Assembly: GCA_902578385.1 (NCBI GenBank)
Contig: CACHCR010000001.1
Location: 1 to 62,319 of the forward strand
Reading direction: 5' to 3'
DNA: 62,319 bases
Source of the DNA: an uncultured Fidelibacterota bacterium
Lineage (GTDB): Bacteria; Fidelibacterota; Marinisomatia; Marinisomatales; Marinisomataceae
In this document: positions 25,078-34,312 of the stretch, piece after piece
Numbering within the stretch: the stretch's first letter is position 1
Layout: every line of letters begins with the position of its first letter
Position numbers and translations under genes: made by a program
Notes under the pieces: generated by a model
The model's database searches: none
Told to the model about the DNA's origin: nothing
What the model saw: the letters and a program-made list of their open reading frames with translations, nothing else

Positions 25078-26070
25078 TTATTTTTTTATACCAAATAGTG
25101 CGTATGCTTTTTTGGTTGCTATTCTACCCCTCGAAGTTCTTTCTATAAAGCCTTCTTTAATTAAATATGGTTCATACACATCTTCTATTGTTTGAAGATC
25201 TTCATTAATTGATATAGCCAATGATTTTCCTCCGGTTGGACCGCCGTTATAGTTAGTAATTAGGTTTTTTAAAATTTTTCTATCCATAGCCTCAAGTCCG
25301 TTTTGATCAATCCCAATATTATCTAGAGAACTTTGAGCGTCTTCAAGCCTAACTTCTTTTACTTTTTTTACTTGTGCAAAGTCACGAACTCTTTTAAGAA
25401 CTCTGTTAGCAATACGAGGGGTTCCACGAGACCTTCCGGCGATTTCTAATAATGCTTCATCGTTAATATTCATTTCTAAAATAGATGCTGTTCTTTTCAA
25501 AATCTCAAAAATTTCTTCTTCTTTGTAGAAGTCTAAGCGAAAAATTGCACCAAACCTGTCTCTCATAGGTGTTGAAATATTGCCCAATCTAGTTGTAGCA
25601 CCAACTAATGTAAATGGCTCTAAGTCTAATCTTACAGTTCTTGCATTAGGCCCCGAATCAATTAAAATATCGATTTTGAAGTCTTCCATTGCTGAGTATA
25701 AATATTCTTCTACTGTTGTATTGACTCTGTGGATTTCATCAATAAAAAAAACATCTCTATTTTGAAGATTAGTAAGCATTCCTGACAAATCTCCTGGAAT
25801 TGATATTACAGGACCAGATGTTGATAAAAATCCTTTTTCAAGCTCAGTTGCAACAATGTTAGAAAGTGTAGTTTTACCAAGGCCGGGTGGTCCATATAAG
25901 AGAATATGGTCTAGAGCTTCTTCTCTTTGTTTTGCAGCGGTGATATAAGTTTTTAAAGATTTTACTATCTCTTTTTGTCCAATGAAATCTTCAAAAAGAT
26001 TTGGCCTGATTTGTTTGTCAAAATTTCTTTCTTCGCTTGAAGATATTACTATTTTTTGTTCATCGGTCAC
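25078..26070 (-). CDS. ruvB: Holliday junction branch-migration ATPase RuvB
   Basis: A 330-residue AAA+ motor. 'RPNLFEDFIGQKEI' opens it, the Walker A LLYGPPGLGKTTL lies near residue 60, and Walker B VFFIDEIHR near 105. The sensor region has 'GATTRLG', and the arginine-rich 'RGTPRIANRVLKRVRDFA' near 215 is also present. A winged helix closes it. RuvB drives branch migration with RuvA, which is not in the window. It lies 41 bases downstream of uvrA and likely shares its transcript. Confidence 0.97.
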   Translation of the reverse strand: MTDEQKIVISSSEERNFDKQIRPNLFEDFIGQKEIVKSLKTYITAAKQREEALDHILLYGPPGLGKTTLSNIVATELEKGFLSTSGPVISIPGDLSGMLTNLQNRDVFFIDEIHRVNTTVEEYLYSAMEDFKIDILIDSGPNARTVRLDLEPFTLVGATTRLGNISTPMRDRFGAIFRLDFYKEEEIFEILKRTASILEMNINDEALLEIAGRSRGTPRIANRVLKRVRDFAQVKKVKEVRLEDAQSSLDNIGIDQNGLEAMDRKILKNLITNYNGGPTGGKSLAISINEDLQTIEDVYEPYLIKEGFIERTSRGRIATKKAYALFGIKK

Positions 26071-26111
26071 GATATACTAAGATAAATATGGAATGGGCGT
26101 TATCCAAAAAA

Positions 26112-28925
26112 TTATTTTAGAACTTTTTTAAGAAATTTTCCTGTAATTGAGTTTTTGTCTCGAGCAATCTCTTCAACCGTGCCCTGAGAAACAATTGTTC
26201 CTCCACCCTCTCCACCTTCAGGACCCAAGTCAATTACCCAGTCTGCACATTTTATGACATCAAGGTTGTGTTCAATTACAATTATTGTATTTCCTTGATC
26301 TGTAAGTTTCTGTAAAACAGATAATAACATTTTGATATCATCAACATGTAAACCTGTGGTTGGCTCATCTAGAAAATAAACTGTATTTTTTGTGCTAGTT
26401 TTGGAAAGCTCGGTGGAAAGCTTAACTCTTTGCGCTTCTCCCCCGGAAAGGGTTGTAGCTTGTTGCCCTAGTTTGATATAACCTAAGCCAACATCGTGAA
26501 GGGTATCTAATCTTTTTTTAATTGGATGGATATTTTTAAAGAAAATTCGAGCCTCTTCAACTGACATGTTTAATATGTCGTCAATGTTTTTATTTTTATA
26601 CTCAATTTGAAGGGTTTCTTTGTTGTATCTTTTACCATTACAATCATCACAGTTTACATATACGTCAGGAAGAAAGTTCATTTCTATTTTTATAATTCCT
26701 GCTCCTTGACAAGACTCACATCTTCCTCCTTTAACATTGAATGAAAATCTTCCAATTTTATAGCCTCTAAGTTTCGCTTCTCTGGTTTGTGCAAATAAAT
26801 CTCTGATATGTGTAAAAATTCCGGTATATGTCGCTGGATTAGATCTTGGTGTTTTACCTATTGGTTTTTGATCGACATTAATTACTCTCTCAATTTTGTC
26901 TGTTCGAACTAAATTTTTAAATGGGAGCATATCTTTAACGCCAAAATTGACCATATTCGACAACGCTGGGTATAGGGTTTGATTTATGAGAGAACTTTTA
27001 CCGCTTCCAGACACCCCTGTGATAGCTATTAGCCTTTCATATGGGAAGCTAACATCAATATTTTTCAAATTATTTCCAGAAGCTCCTATCAATGAAAAGT
27101 GGTCAAAAGTTGGGGTTCTAAATGAAGGTAGGGGGATAAATTTTTCACCGGAAAGATATTTACCAGTTAAACTCTTTTTATGTTTCATAATATCTTTTAA
27201 CTGGCCTGAAAATACTACTTCTCCTCCATGAAATCCTGCTTTTGGTCCCATATCGATAATTTGATCAGCTGATTCAATTGTATCTAAGTCATGTTCAACA
27301 ACTATAACTGTATTACCAATCTCTTTTAAGGATTGCAATGTAGCTAATAGTCTATCATTATCTCTAGGATGTAACCCAATTGAAGGCTCATCAAGCACAT
27401 AAAGTACGCCTGTAAGTTGAGATCCCACTTGGGAAGCTAATCTTATTCTCTGCGCTTCTCCCCCTGATAGAGTTCTTGATGCTCTATCTAGTGTTAAATA
27501 GTTCAATCCCACATTGATTAAAAAACTTAGCCTTTTTTTAATTTCATTAAGAATGCCTCCAGCAATTTCTTTCTGGCTTTGGTTAAGCTCTAGACTTTCA
27601 AAAAATTTTAATGTTTCGGAAATATTTTTTGAACAAAGATCTCCAATGTTAGTTTCGTTCACTTTAACGTTTAAAGATGATTCTTTAAGTCTTTTTCCAT
27701 TACAACAGTCACAAGTTCTGGTGCTCATAAATCCTTCAATCCACCTTCTGATACCATAGGACTGTGTTTGTTTATATCTACGCTGAAGTTCCGGAATAAT
27801 ACCTTCCCACCTACCTTTATAGGTCCCTGAAAAATTTGAGCTTTTGTAATCGACGTTAATTCTTTTACCACTCAAGCCGTATAATAAAATTGTTCTCACC
27901 TCTTTTGAAAGCTTGTTCCATGGTGTTGAAAAAGATAAGTCAAACTCTCTTGCAAGGGCTCTGAGCTTGCTTCCATGAAAACCTTTCGGTTGGCTGCCGA
28001 TTGGCTTAATAGCTTCTTGAATTAGAGATTTTTTGATATTTGGTACAACTAAATTTGGATCAATCTCTGTAATAAAACCCAAGCCATCACATTGTTGACA
28101 TGCTCCATATGGAGAATTAAATGAAAACATTCTAGGCGTCAGGTCTGTCATCATTACATATGGGTGATATGCACATGCAAAATGTTCACTAAACATAAAA
28201 TCTTCCTGATTGTTAATATTTATAATACAAATTCCATTGCCCATACTTAAGGCTAGCTCTACAGACTCTAGTAATCGAGATTTGATTTGTTTATCTACCA
28301 ACACCCTATCAATTAGCACATCAATATTGTGAGTTTTGTTTTTTTCTAGCACAGGTATTGTTCTTAAGGAAACTATTTTATCATCAATCCTAGCCCGCAA
28401 AAAACCTTTTTTCTTTATATCGTCAAAAACAGTTTTATGCTCACCTTTCCTTCCTTGAATTACTGGAGATAAAATGTATGCTTTTTCATTTTTGTGTAAT
28501 TTTAGAATTTGCTGGACTATTTGTTCTGGAGATTGTCTAGTAATAGGCCTAGAACATTCCCAGCAATGTGGTTGTCCTATGCTTGCATATAGCAGTCTTA
28601 AGTAGTCATGAATTTCTGTTATTGTTCCAACTGTAGATCTTGGATTTCTCGATCCTGTTTTCTGTTCAATTGAAATTGCTGGTGATAATCCTTCAATTGT
28701 ATCAACATCTGGTTTTTCCATCAAATCTAAAAACTGTCTAGCATAGGCTGACAAAGACTCAACATACCTTCTTTGGCCTTCGGCATAAATTGTATCAAAA
28801 GCTAAAGAAGACTTGCCTGAACCAGATGGTCCTGTAATAACAACAAGCTTGTTTTTATCAATATCAACCGTAATGTCTTTTAGGTTGTGTTGTCTTGCTC
28901 CGCGTATTTGTAGCTTATTTTTCAT
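26112..28925 (-). CDS. uvrA: UvrABC excinuclease subunit A
   Basis: A 937-residue UvrA with two ABC ATPase modules: Walker [11 protein letters not shown] near residue 32 and [10 protein letters not shown] near 637, with signature LSGGEAQR in each. UvrA dimers find bulky DNA lesions and load UvrB. The C-terminal zinc finger (CESC ... CDDC, near residue 740-765) is intact. The first zinc-finger module (near residues 253-280) reads C-A-Y-H in place of the usual CxxC for its first pair, followed by CQQC. The start faces algH across 81 bases. Confidence 0.97.
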   Translation of the reverse strand: MKNKLQIRGARQHNLKDITVDIDKNKLVVITGPSGSGKSSLAFDTIYAEGQRRYVESLSAYARQFLDLMEKPDVDTIEGLSPAISIEQKTGSRNPRSTVGTITEIHDYLRLLYASIGQPHCWECSRPITRQSPEQIVQQILKLHKNEKAYILSPVIQGRKGEHKTVFDDIKKKGFLRARIDDKIVSLRTIPVLEKNKTHNIDVLIDRVLVDKQIKSRLLESVELALSMGNGICIININNQEDFMFSEHFACAYHPYVMMTDLTPRMFSFNSPYGACQQCDGLGFITEIDPNLVVPNIKKSLIQEAIKPIGSQPKGFHGSKLRALAREFDLSFSTPWNKLSKEVRTILLYGLSGKRINVDYKSSNFSGTYKGRWEGIIPELQRRYKQTQSYGIRRWIEGFMSTRTCDCCNGKRLKESSLNVKVNETNIGDLCSKNISETLKFFESLELNQSQKEIAGGILNEIKKRLSFLINVGLNYLTLDRASRTLSGGEAQRIRLASQVGSQLTGVLYVLDEPSIGLHPRDNDRLLATLQSLKEIGNTVIVVEHDLDTIESADQIIDMGPKAGFHGGEVVFSGQLKDIMKHKKSLTGKYLSGEKFIPLPSFRTPTFDHFSLIGASGNNLKNIDVSFPYERLIAITGVSGSGKSSLINQTLYPALSNMVNFGVKDMLPFKNLVRTDKIERVINVDQKPIGKTPRSNPATYTGIFTHIRDLFAQTREAKLRGYKIGRFSFNVKGGRCESCQGAGIIKIEMNFLPDVYVNCDDCNGKRYNKETLQIEYKNKNIDDILNMSVEEARIFFKNIHPIKKRLDTLHDVGLGYIKLGQQATTLSGGEAQRVKLSTELSKTSTKNTVYFLDEPTTGLHVDDIKMLLSVLQKLTDQGNTIIVIEHNLDVIKCADWVIDLGPEGGEGGGTIVSQGTVEEIARDKNSITGKFLKKVLK

Positions 28926-28940
28926 TTTTTCTTAAAAAAA

Positions 28941-28969
28941 TTGACTAATAAGTTACTTAACTCTAGTAT
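28941..28969 (+). promoter_or_regulatory. sigma70-like promoter ahead of algH
   Basis: TTGACT at 28941-28946 and TAGTAT at 28964-28969 are separated by 17 bases, one mismatch and two mismatches from the housekeeping consensus. They lie 38 bases before the algH ATG on the proper strand. The spacer between uvrA and algH is only 81 bases, so the uvrA promoter probably overlaps it on the other strand. FCB lineages can use a different consensus, which limits confidence. Confidence 0.45.
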
Positions 28970-29006
28970 TGATTCAAAAAAGGATTTATGTTTTATTAAA
29001 TAAAAA

Positions 29007-29552
29007 ATGAAAAGCCTAAAAAATAAACTATTAATCTCAATGCCAAACATGGTTGATCCCTACTTTTCTAAGAGTGTTATTTTTATTTGTGAAGACGACA
29101 AAAATGGCACTATGGGGATTATTGTAAATAAACCAATTAGCAAAATGAAGGTGGTTAGCTCTGGAATTAAAAATAAAATATTTGAAGACATTCTCAATGA
29201 ATCCGATAAAATTTATTTTGGGGGCCCTGTTAACCTAAATGAAGCTTGCATTGTACAAAAAAATACTGGTAAAGCAGACGATTTTTCAGAAAAAATTGAA
29301 TTATCTACAAATCTAGACCTAATCCAAGAAATACTTTTTAATGAAAAAACACCAAAAGATACTAAGTTAATTTTTGGACATGCCGGTTGGGATAGACATC
29401 AACTTGAAGATGAAATAAAAAGAGGTGACTGGTTAATTCAGGACTATAGTGATTCAATTTTTAATTCATCTCCAAATGATTTGTGGAACGAATTAATTCA
29501 TGTTTATGGTTTAGATAGCTACGGTTTTGTAGGCGCCGGAGGAATTTCGTGA
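29007..29552 (+). CDS. YqgE/AlgH family protein (DUF179)
   Basis: A 181-residue protein. 'LLISMPNMVDPYFSKSVIFI' near the start, NGTMGIIVNKP near residue 36, and 'GHAGWDRHQLEDEIKRGDWL' near residue 125 match the YqgE/AlgH fold. The biochemical function is unknown; the family was named from alginate regulation in Pseudomonas. I see no ribosome-binding site close to the ATG. It ends in an ATG-like overlap with a tiny ORF (next entry). Confidence 0.88.
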   Translation: MKSLKNKLLISMPNMVDPYFSKSVIFICEDDKNGTMGIIVNKPISKMKVVSSGIKNKIFEDILNESDKIYFGGPVNLNEACIVQKNTGKADDFSEKIELSTNLDLIQEILFNEKTPKDTKLIFGHAGWDRHQLEDEIKRGDWLIQDYSDSIFNSSPNDLWNELIHVYGLDSYGFVGAGGIS

Positions 29553-29698
29553 TTAAAAATATTAAAAAAATTCAGCAAGATGTAAAAAAGAAGAGGGCTA
29601 CAAACGCTACAAACGGAATGCAATTAATAGTAAATGGAATGTCTTTGTTTAAAAGGGGTATGATCTTGTTGATTGGTGAGGTTTTTACAAAAAAATAA
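29549..29698 (+). CDS. possible small protein, 49 codons
   Basis: A GTG overlaps the algH stop (tcGTGAtt) and opens a 49-codon frame ending TAA at 29696-29698, just before the convergent enoyl-reductase stop at 29702. The product would be basic at the N-terminus (IKNIKKIQQDVKKKR), then 'ATNATNGMQLIVNGMSLFKRG', ending in a short hydrophobic part. I recognise no family. The case rests on the stop-start overlap, the filling of the gap and the Lys-rich codons. It could instead be a chance frame in a 3' untranslated region. Confidence 0.35.
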   Translation: MIKNIKKIQQDVKKKRATNATNGMQLIVNGMSLFKRGMILLIGEVFTKK

Positions 29699-29701
29699 TA
29701 C

Positions 29702-30481
29702 CTACAAAGAGCGGTGTTCTCCGCCATCACAAAAAATCGTTGAACAATTAACAAAATTCGCCTTATTGCTCATCAATAGCGAAACAAGCCCCGCCACATC
29801 TTCAGGTTTTGTGACTCTTTTCATAGGATTTCTTTCTTTCGTTTTTTCTACCCACTCTTCCCAATCATTAGAAATTTTTGTTAAGGCTCGTGTTGGGGTA
29901 ATTCCTGCCTGAATTGTGTTTGCTGTAATCCCTTTACTTCCAAGCTCCCAACCAATCTGTCTTACAATGGCCTCCAAGGATGCCTTAGCAACACCAACCG
30001 GTCCATAGCCCTCCATTGCTTTATAGCTGCCCTCGCTAGTTAGGCCAATAATTCTAGATCCTGACTTTAACAGGCTGTTGTCTAATAGAGTTTGGGTCCA
30101 ATAAATTATGCAATGTGCCATAACATGTTGAGTCATATCCATTTGCCTTTGCAGAACAGGGGTAGGTTCAAAAAAATTTGTGGTGCTTCCAAAGGCAATT
30201 GAGTGCATTAAAAGCTTAATTTCACCGTCCTGAACCAAATCTTTGATATCCTCTATTCTAGAAAGCATCACCTCTTTATCAGCGGCATTTTCATTCCAAA
30301 ACTTTACCCTAGACCCGTTGAGAGTCCCGATTTCTTTTTCAAATTTTAAAGCATCTTTTTTAATAGGGCCTCTATCAAGATGAAAACCAATAATGCCAAA
30401 CCCTTCTGACGCTAATTGTTTGGCTGTTGCAGCTCCATGGCCAGTTGAACACCCCAAGATTATTGCCCATTTATTTTCCAT
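29702..30481 (-). CDS. SDR-type enoyl-ACP reductase-like (FabL/FabI-like)
   Basis: A 259-residue short-chain dehydrogenase. The nucleotide loop is of the classical SDR type (GCSTGHGAA near residue 10). The active-site pair is Y-x6-K (YGPVGVAK near residue 158), which is the spacing of enoyl-ACP reductases FabI and FabL rather than the Y-x3-K of ordinary SDRs. Later come 'GITANTIQAGITPTRAL' and 'FCDGGEH'. The combination resembles the FabL class of Bacillus. If so it reduces trans-2-enoyl-ACP in the last step of fatty-acid elongation. The start faces ychF across 50 bases. Confidence 0.72.
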   Translation of the reverse strand: MENKWAIILGCSTGHGAATAKQLASEGFGIIGFHLDRGPIKKDALKFEKEIGTLNGSRVKFWNENAADKEVMLSRIEDIKDLVQDGEIKLLMHSIAFGSTTNFFEPTPVLQRQMDMTQHVMAHCIIYWTQTLLDNSLLKSGSRIIGLTSEGSYKAMEGYGPVGVAKASLEAIVRQIGWELGSKGITANTIQAGITPTRALTKISNDWEEWVEKTKERNPMKRVTKPEDVAGLVSLLMSNKANFVNCSTIFCDGGEHRSL

Positions 30482-30531
30482 AAGATTTCAATTTAATAAA
30501 TACTCATTCAATTAAGTATTATATTCTCACA

Positions 30532-31623
30532 ATGAATTTAAACTGTGGATTTGTAGGACTACCAAATGTGGGGAAATCAACTCTCTTCAACGCTCTAAGT
30601 AAAAATAATATTGCTGCAGAAAATTACCCTTTTTGTACTATAGAACCAAACACAGGGATTGTTGAGGTCCCAGATGAAAGGCTAAAGGAACTTGCTAAGC
30701 TATTCAGCCCTGAAAAAACTATTCACAACACCGTGGAATTTATTGATATCGCGGGCTTGGTAAAAAATGCACACCAAGGAGAGGGTTTAGGTAATCAATT
30801 TCTTTCGCAAATAAGATCTGTAAATGTAATTATTCAGGTTGTTCGTTTTTTTAATGATAACAATATTACACATGTAGAAAACAGGGTTGATCCGCTTGAC
30901 GACATGGAAATTATTAATACGGAGCTAATATTAGCTGATATAAAAACTGTAGAAAAAAGTTTAGAAAAAAATGTAAAACTAATAAAAGCAAATAAACCAG
31001 AGGGTAGGTTGGCTGAAGAGGTGTTAACAGGTCTTTTAGATCATATGAACAACGGTTTTGCTGCTCGCTCCTTTGAAAGAAACTCAAAAGAAAATCCTGT
31101 TATAAAAAACCTTTTTCTTTTGACTGATAAGCCGATGATATATGTAGCCAATATTGATGGGGACTTTGAAAACGATGAGCTGTACGCACAAGCAAAAACA
31201 ATTGCTGATAAAAACAAATCCTCTTTAATAAAAATTAATGGGAAGCTTGAATCAGAAATGGCCGACTTTGATGAAGATGAAAAGAGATTAATTCTTAATG
31301 ATTATGGAATTAAAGAAAGTGGGCTCGATACACTTATTAAAGAGGCTTATAACACCTTGGGTTTAGAGACCTTTTTTACTTGCGGAGATAAAGAGGTACG
31401 AGCTTGGACGATGAAAAGAGGTTCTCAGGCAGTAGAGGCGGCTGGAGAAATTCATACTGACTTTTCAACAAAATTTATTAAAGCAGAAATTTATACCTAT
31501 GAAGATGCAATGAACAATAAAGAAAAAATTAATGAATTAAAAACAATGGGCTTGGTGAAAATGGTTGGAAGAGACTATATTATGCAAGAAGGAGATATTG
31601 CATACTTCATTAAAGGACAATGA
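30532..31623 (+). CDS. ychF: ribosome-associated OBG-family ATPase YchF
   Basis: A 363-residue protein. P-loop GLPNVGKSTL near residue 9, 'FIDIAGLVKNAHQGEGLGNQFL' in the switch II region, 'VANIDGD' at the NKxD position (NxxE-like change that favours ATP over GTP), and a C-terminal TGS domain with 'FFTCGDKEVRAWTM'. YchF binds the ribosome and is conserved in almost all bacteria. It opens a + strand run that continues with lipid A genes; its stop overlaps the next start (ATGA). Confidence 0.95.
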   Translation: MNLNCGFVGLPNVGKSTLFNALSKNNIAAENYPFCTIEPNTGIVEVPDERLKELAKLFSPEKTIHNTVEFIDIAGLVKNAHQGEGLGNQFLSQIRSVNVIIQVVRFFNDNNITHVENRVDPLDDMEIINTELILADIKTVEKSLEKNVKLIKANKPEGRLAEEVLTGLLDHMNNGFAARSFERNSKENPVIKNLFLLTDKPMIYVANIDGDFENDELYAQAKTIADKNKSSLIKINGKLESEMADFDEDEKRLILNDYGIKESGLDTLIKEAYNTLGLETFFTCGDKEVRAWTMKRGSQAVEAAGEIHTDFSTKFIKAEIYTYEDAMNNKEKINELKTMGLVKMVGRDYIMQEGDIAYFIKGQ

Positions 31624-32603
31624 GTAATAAAAAACCTAAAATTGGCGTTGTTGGCGCAGGACACCTGGGCAAACATCACATAAAACATTTATCAAAACAC
31701 AACAAGATAGAGTTTGTTGGAGTTTTTGATATTAATTCTGAAGCTCTCAACAATGTATGTAATGAGTTTTCAGTGCGAGCCTTAAAAAGCACCGATGAGT
31801 TGATTGCTCTTTGTGACGCTGTACACATTGTAACCCCAACAAATACACACTTTGAGATTGCAAAAACCTTTTTAAGCAACAACAAGGATGTTTTAATTGA
31901 GAAGCCCATTACAAACACTGTGCAAGAAGCTTCATTGCTAATTGACTTGGCTAAAAAAAACAAGCGCATAATCCAGGTTGGTCATATTGAAAGATTTAAT
32001 CCATCAATCAATAAGTTAAAATCTTTGATTGAAAAGCCGCATTATATAGAAATTGAAAGGCTTGCCCCTTTTCAAGCAAGGGGGACGGAGGTGCCTGTGG
32101 TGCTAGATTTAATGGTACACGACATAGACTTAATTTTAGAAATGGTTGATAGCCCAATCAGAAAAATAAGCGCAAGTGGAGCAAAAATGATGAGCAACAC
32201 AATTGATCTTGCGCATGCACACATTAAATTTGAAAGTGGTGTAGTTGCTAATCTGAAATCTAGCAGAATAGCTCAAAGCTATGTTCGCAAAATAAGGACA
32301 TATCAAAAAGATTTGTATAGCATTACAGATTTAATGATTCCTCAAATTGAACTATATGGAATTGAGAACGATGCTAAATTTTCATCTAATTCAAAATCTC
32401 AAAAGGTTGATACAAATGATGGAAAAAAAGATTTATTTTATGAAAAATTTATACCTGAAAACAAGGACGCGCTCCTTGAAGAAATCAACCACTTCATTTA
32501 CTGTGTGAACACAAGGTCTAGGCCAAACGTCGATGGTGAAGCGGGCTCCAACGCCCTAGATATAGCGCTTCAAATTGAAAACAAAATTTTTTTAAATGAA
32601 TAA
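31620..32603 (+). CDS. Gfo/Idh/MocA-family NAD(P)-dependent oxidoreductase of a lipid A cluster
   Basis: A 327-residue protein. The N-terminal Rossmann motif is GVVGAGHLGKHH near residue 8, EKP lies near 97, and 'GHIERFNPS' plus 'VVLDLMVHDIDLI' with a conserved His near residue 182 follow. This subgroup is often found beside lpxA, lpxI or lpxB. A related enzyme, GnnA, oxidises UDP-GlcNAc at C3 to start the 2,3-diamino sugar of some lipid A. Whether this one does so is unproven, because no GnnB-type aminotransferase is in the window. It overlaps ychF by 4 bases and lpxB by 8. Confidence 0.8.
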   Translation: MSNKKPKIGVVGAGHLGKHHIKHLSKHNKIEFVGVFDINSEALNNVCNEFSVRALKSTDELIALCDAVHIVTPTNTHFEIAKTFLSNNKDVLIEKPITNTVQEASLLIDLAKKNKRIIQVGHIERFNPSINKLKSLIEKPHYIEIERLAPFQARGTEVPVVLDLMVHDIDLILEMVDSPIRKISASGAKMMSNTIDLAHAHIKFESGVVANLKSSRIAQSYVRKIRTYQKDLYSITDLMIPQIELYGIENDAKFSSNSKSQKVDTNDGKKDLFYEKFIPENKDALLEEINHFIYCVNTRSRPNVDGEAGSNALDIALQIENKIFLNE

Positions 32604-33699
32604 AGAAAAAATATTCATTATTGCCGGAGAAGATTCAGGAGATTTGCACGGTGCAAAACTAGTTGAATCTATTAAAAACATAAATCCTTCTGCTGAATTT
32701 CTTGGAATTGGTGGAAGCAAAATGCAATCTGCTGGTTTGGTGCTTACAGAACATATTAAAAATTTGAATGTGATTGGAATTTTTGAGGTTATTAAACACT
32801 ATTCAAGGATTAAAACAATTTTTAATAAAACTCTAGCTGAAATCAAAAAATACAAGCCCGACAAAATAATATTAATAGATTATCCTGGATTTAACCTGCG
32901 ATTAGCAAAAAAACTAAAGGCCTTAGGTTTTGATGTAACATATTTTATTTTACCCCAAGTTTGGGCGTGGAAAGAATCTAGGGTTAAGATTCTTAAAGAG
33001 TGTTGTAATAAACTAGTCAGTATAATTCCTTTTGAAAAGTCATGGTTTGCCCAAAGGGGATTGAATGTTCACTATGCGGGTCATCCGCTTGTAAAGCTTA
33101 GCAATAAAAACTATGATCGAAAAAAATTTTGTTTTCGATATAATATTCCTAAAGAAAATAAAATCATTATTCTTATGCCTGGTAGTAGGCAGGTTGAAAT
33201 CAAAAGGCATTGGCAAGTTTTTGAACAAACAGTAAAAATCCTTCAGACAAAACACGAAAACCTAACGTTTGTTTTGATTGAGGGAGAGAATGTAAATATC
33301 AATTCAAATTTAGACCTAATTAAAGTCAAGGAGAGCCAATATGAAGCAATTGGAGTTGCTGATGCCGCCATCGTTTGTTCAGGAACAGCTACATTAGAGG
33401 CTTCCATGTTGAGGTGTCCGATGGTAGTGTGCTATAAGCTTTCGTGGGCAACATGGTTTTTTGCGAAGGCAATGTCAAAAGTTAAATACTTGTCACTAAC
33501 AAACCTCATTGCGGAAGATGAGATAGTTGAAGAACTCCTTCAGGACAAAATGAACGCAAAGAAATTGTCACAAAGCATCACCTCTCTTTTAAACCCAAAA
33601 AATAAATATGAACTTTTGAAGAAATACGACAAATTAATAATGAAACTAAAAAACAGCGAAAACGTCTACGATTCAGCGGCAAAATATATATATGATTAA
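32596..33699 (+). CDS. lpxB: lipid-A-disaccharide synthase
   Basis: A 367-residue GT19-family protein. 'IFIIAGEDSGDLHGAKLV' begins it, then 'GIGGSKMQSAGL', 'IDYPGFNLRLAKK', 'PQVWAWKESRVK', 'AGHPLV', 'LPGSRQVEIKRH' and 'VCSGTATLEASML' follow in the expected order. It joins UDP-2,3-diacyl-GlcN with lipid X to form the lipid A disaccharide at the cytoplasmic face. LpxH/LpxI, the preceding step, is not in this window. It overlaps its neighbours on both sides by 8 bases. Confidence 0.95.
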   Translation: MNKEKIFIIAGEDSGDLHGAKLVESIKNINPSAEFLGIGGSKMQSAGLVLTEHIKNLNVIGIFEVIKHYSRIKTIFNKTLAEIKKYKPDKIILIDYPGFNLRLAKKLKALGFDVTYFILPQVWAWKESRVKILKECCNKLVSIIPFEKSWFAQRGLNVHYAGHPLVKLSNKNYDRKKFCFRYNIPKENKIIILMPGSRQVEIKRHWQVFEQTVKILQTKHENLTFVLIEGENVNINSNLDLIKVKESQYEAIGVADAAIVCSGTATLEASMLRCPMVVCYKLSWATWFFAKAMSKVKYLSLTNLIAEDEIVEELLQDKMNAKKLSQSITSLLNPKNKYELLKKYDKLIMKLKNSENVYDSAAKYIYD

Positions 33700-34312
33700 A
33701 TCTTTCATAAAAACCAAACTGCTGCATTTTTTAATATTTATTGCATATCGATTTAATAAGACTAAGATCGTAGGTGAAGAAAATATCAATAATATTAATT
33801 CGTTTATTTTAGTTACTTGGCACGGTAAGTGTCTTGGTGTTATGGAACATTTTCGTCAAAGAAATTATCATGTTCTTATAAGCCAGAGTAGAGATGGGGA
33901 TATTATATCCAATATTTCAAAAAAATATGGCTATAGTCTTTTCAGAGGATCTAGCAACCGAGGAGGAAAAGAAGCTATGGGGAAAATGTATGAATTCTTT
34001 TCACTAAATCCGTCCGGAAAACTTATAATAACACCCGATGGACCTACTGGGCCAGAGCATAAGGTAAAACCGGGGGCTTTTTTGCTTGCAAAAAAATCTT
34101 TACGCCCAATTGTTCCAGTAATAGTAGACGTAAAAAATAGTTGGAAATTTAAAAACTGGCACACCTTTTACTTTAGTAAACCATTTTCAAAGATGCGCGT
34201 TGTTTATGGAAAGCCTTTATATTTTGATAAAAACGAAAGCTTAGAAGCTGGAACAGAAAAAATAGAAAAAGCTTTACATAAAATAGATAAAATTGCAAGC
34301 AAGCATGAATAA
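33692..34312 (+). CDS. DUF374 lysophospholipid-acyltransferase-like protein
   Basis: A 206-residue protein with an N-terminal hydrophobic segment. TWHGK near residue 48, 'SQSRDGDIISNI' near 68, 'RGSSNRGGKEAM' near 90 and 'ITPDGPTGP' near 115 are the DUF374 landmarks. The family is related to LpxL-type acyltransferases and is often found among LPS genes, next to waaA or lpxK. An acyl transfer to lipid A is likely but unproven. It overlaps lpxB and lpxK by 8 bases each. Confidence 0.83.
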   Translation: MIKSFIKTKLLHFLIFIAYRFNKTKIVGEENINNINSFILVTWHGKCLGVMEHFRQRNYHVLISQSRDGDIISNISKKYGYSLFRGSSNRGGKEAMGKMYEFFSLNPSGKLIITPDGPTGPEHKVKPGAFLLAKKSLRPIVPVIVDVKNSWKFKNWHTFYFSKPFSKMRVVYGKPLYFDKNESLEAGTEKIEKALHKIDKIASKHE

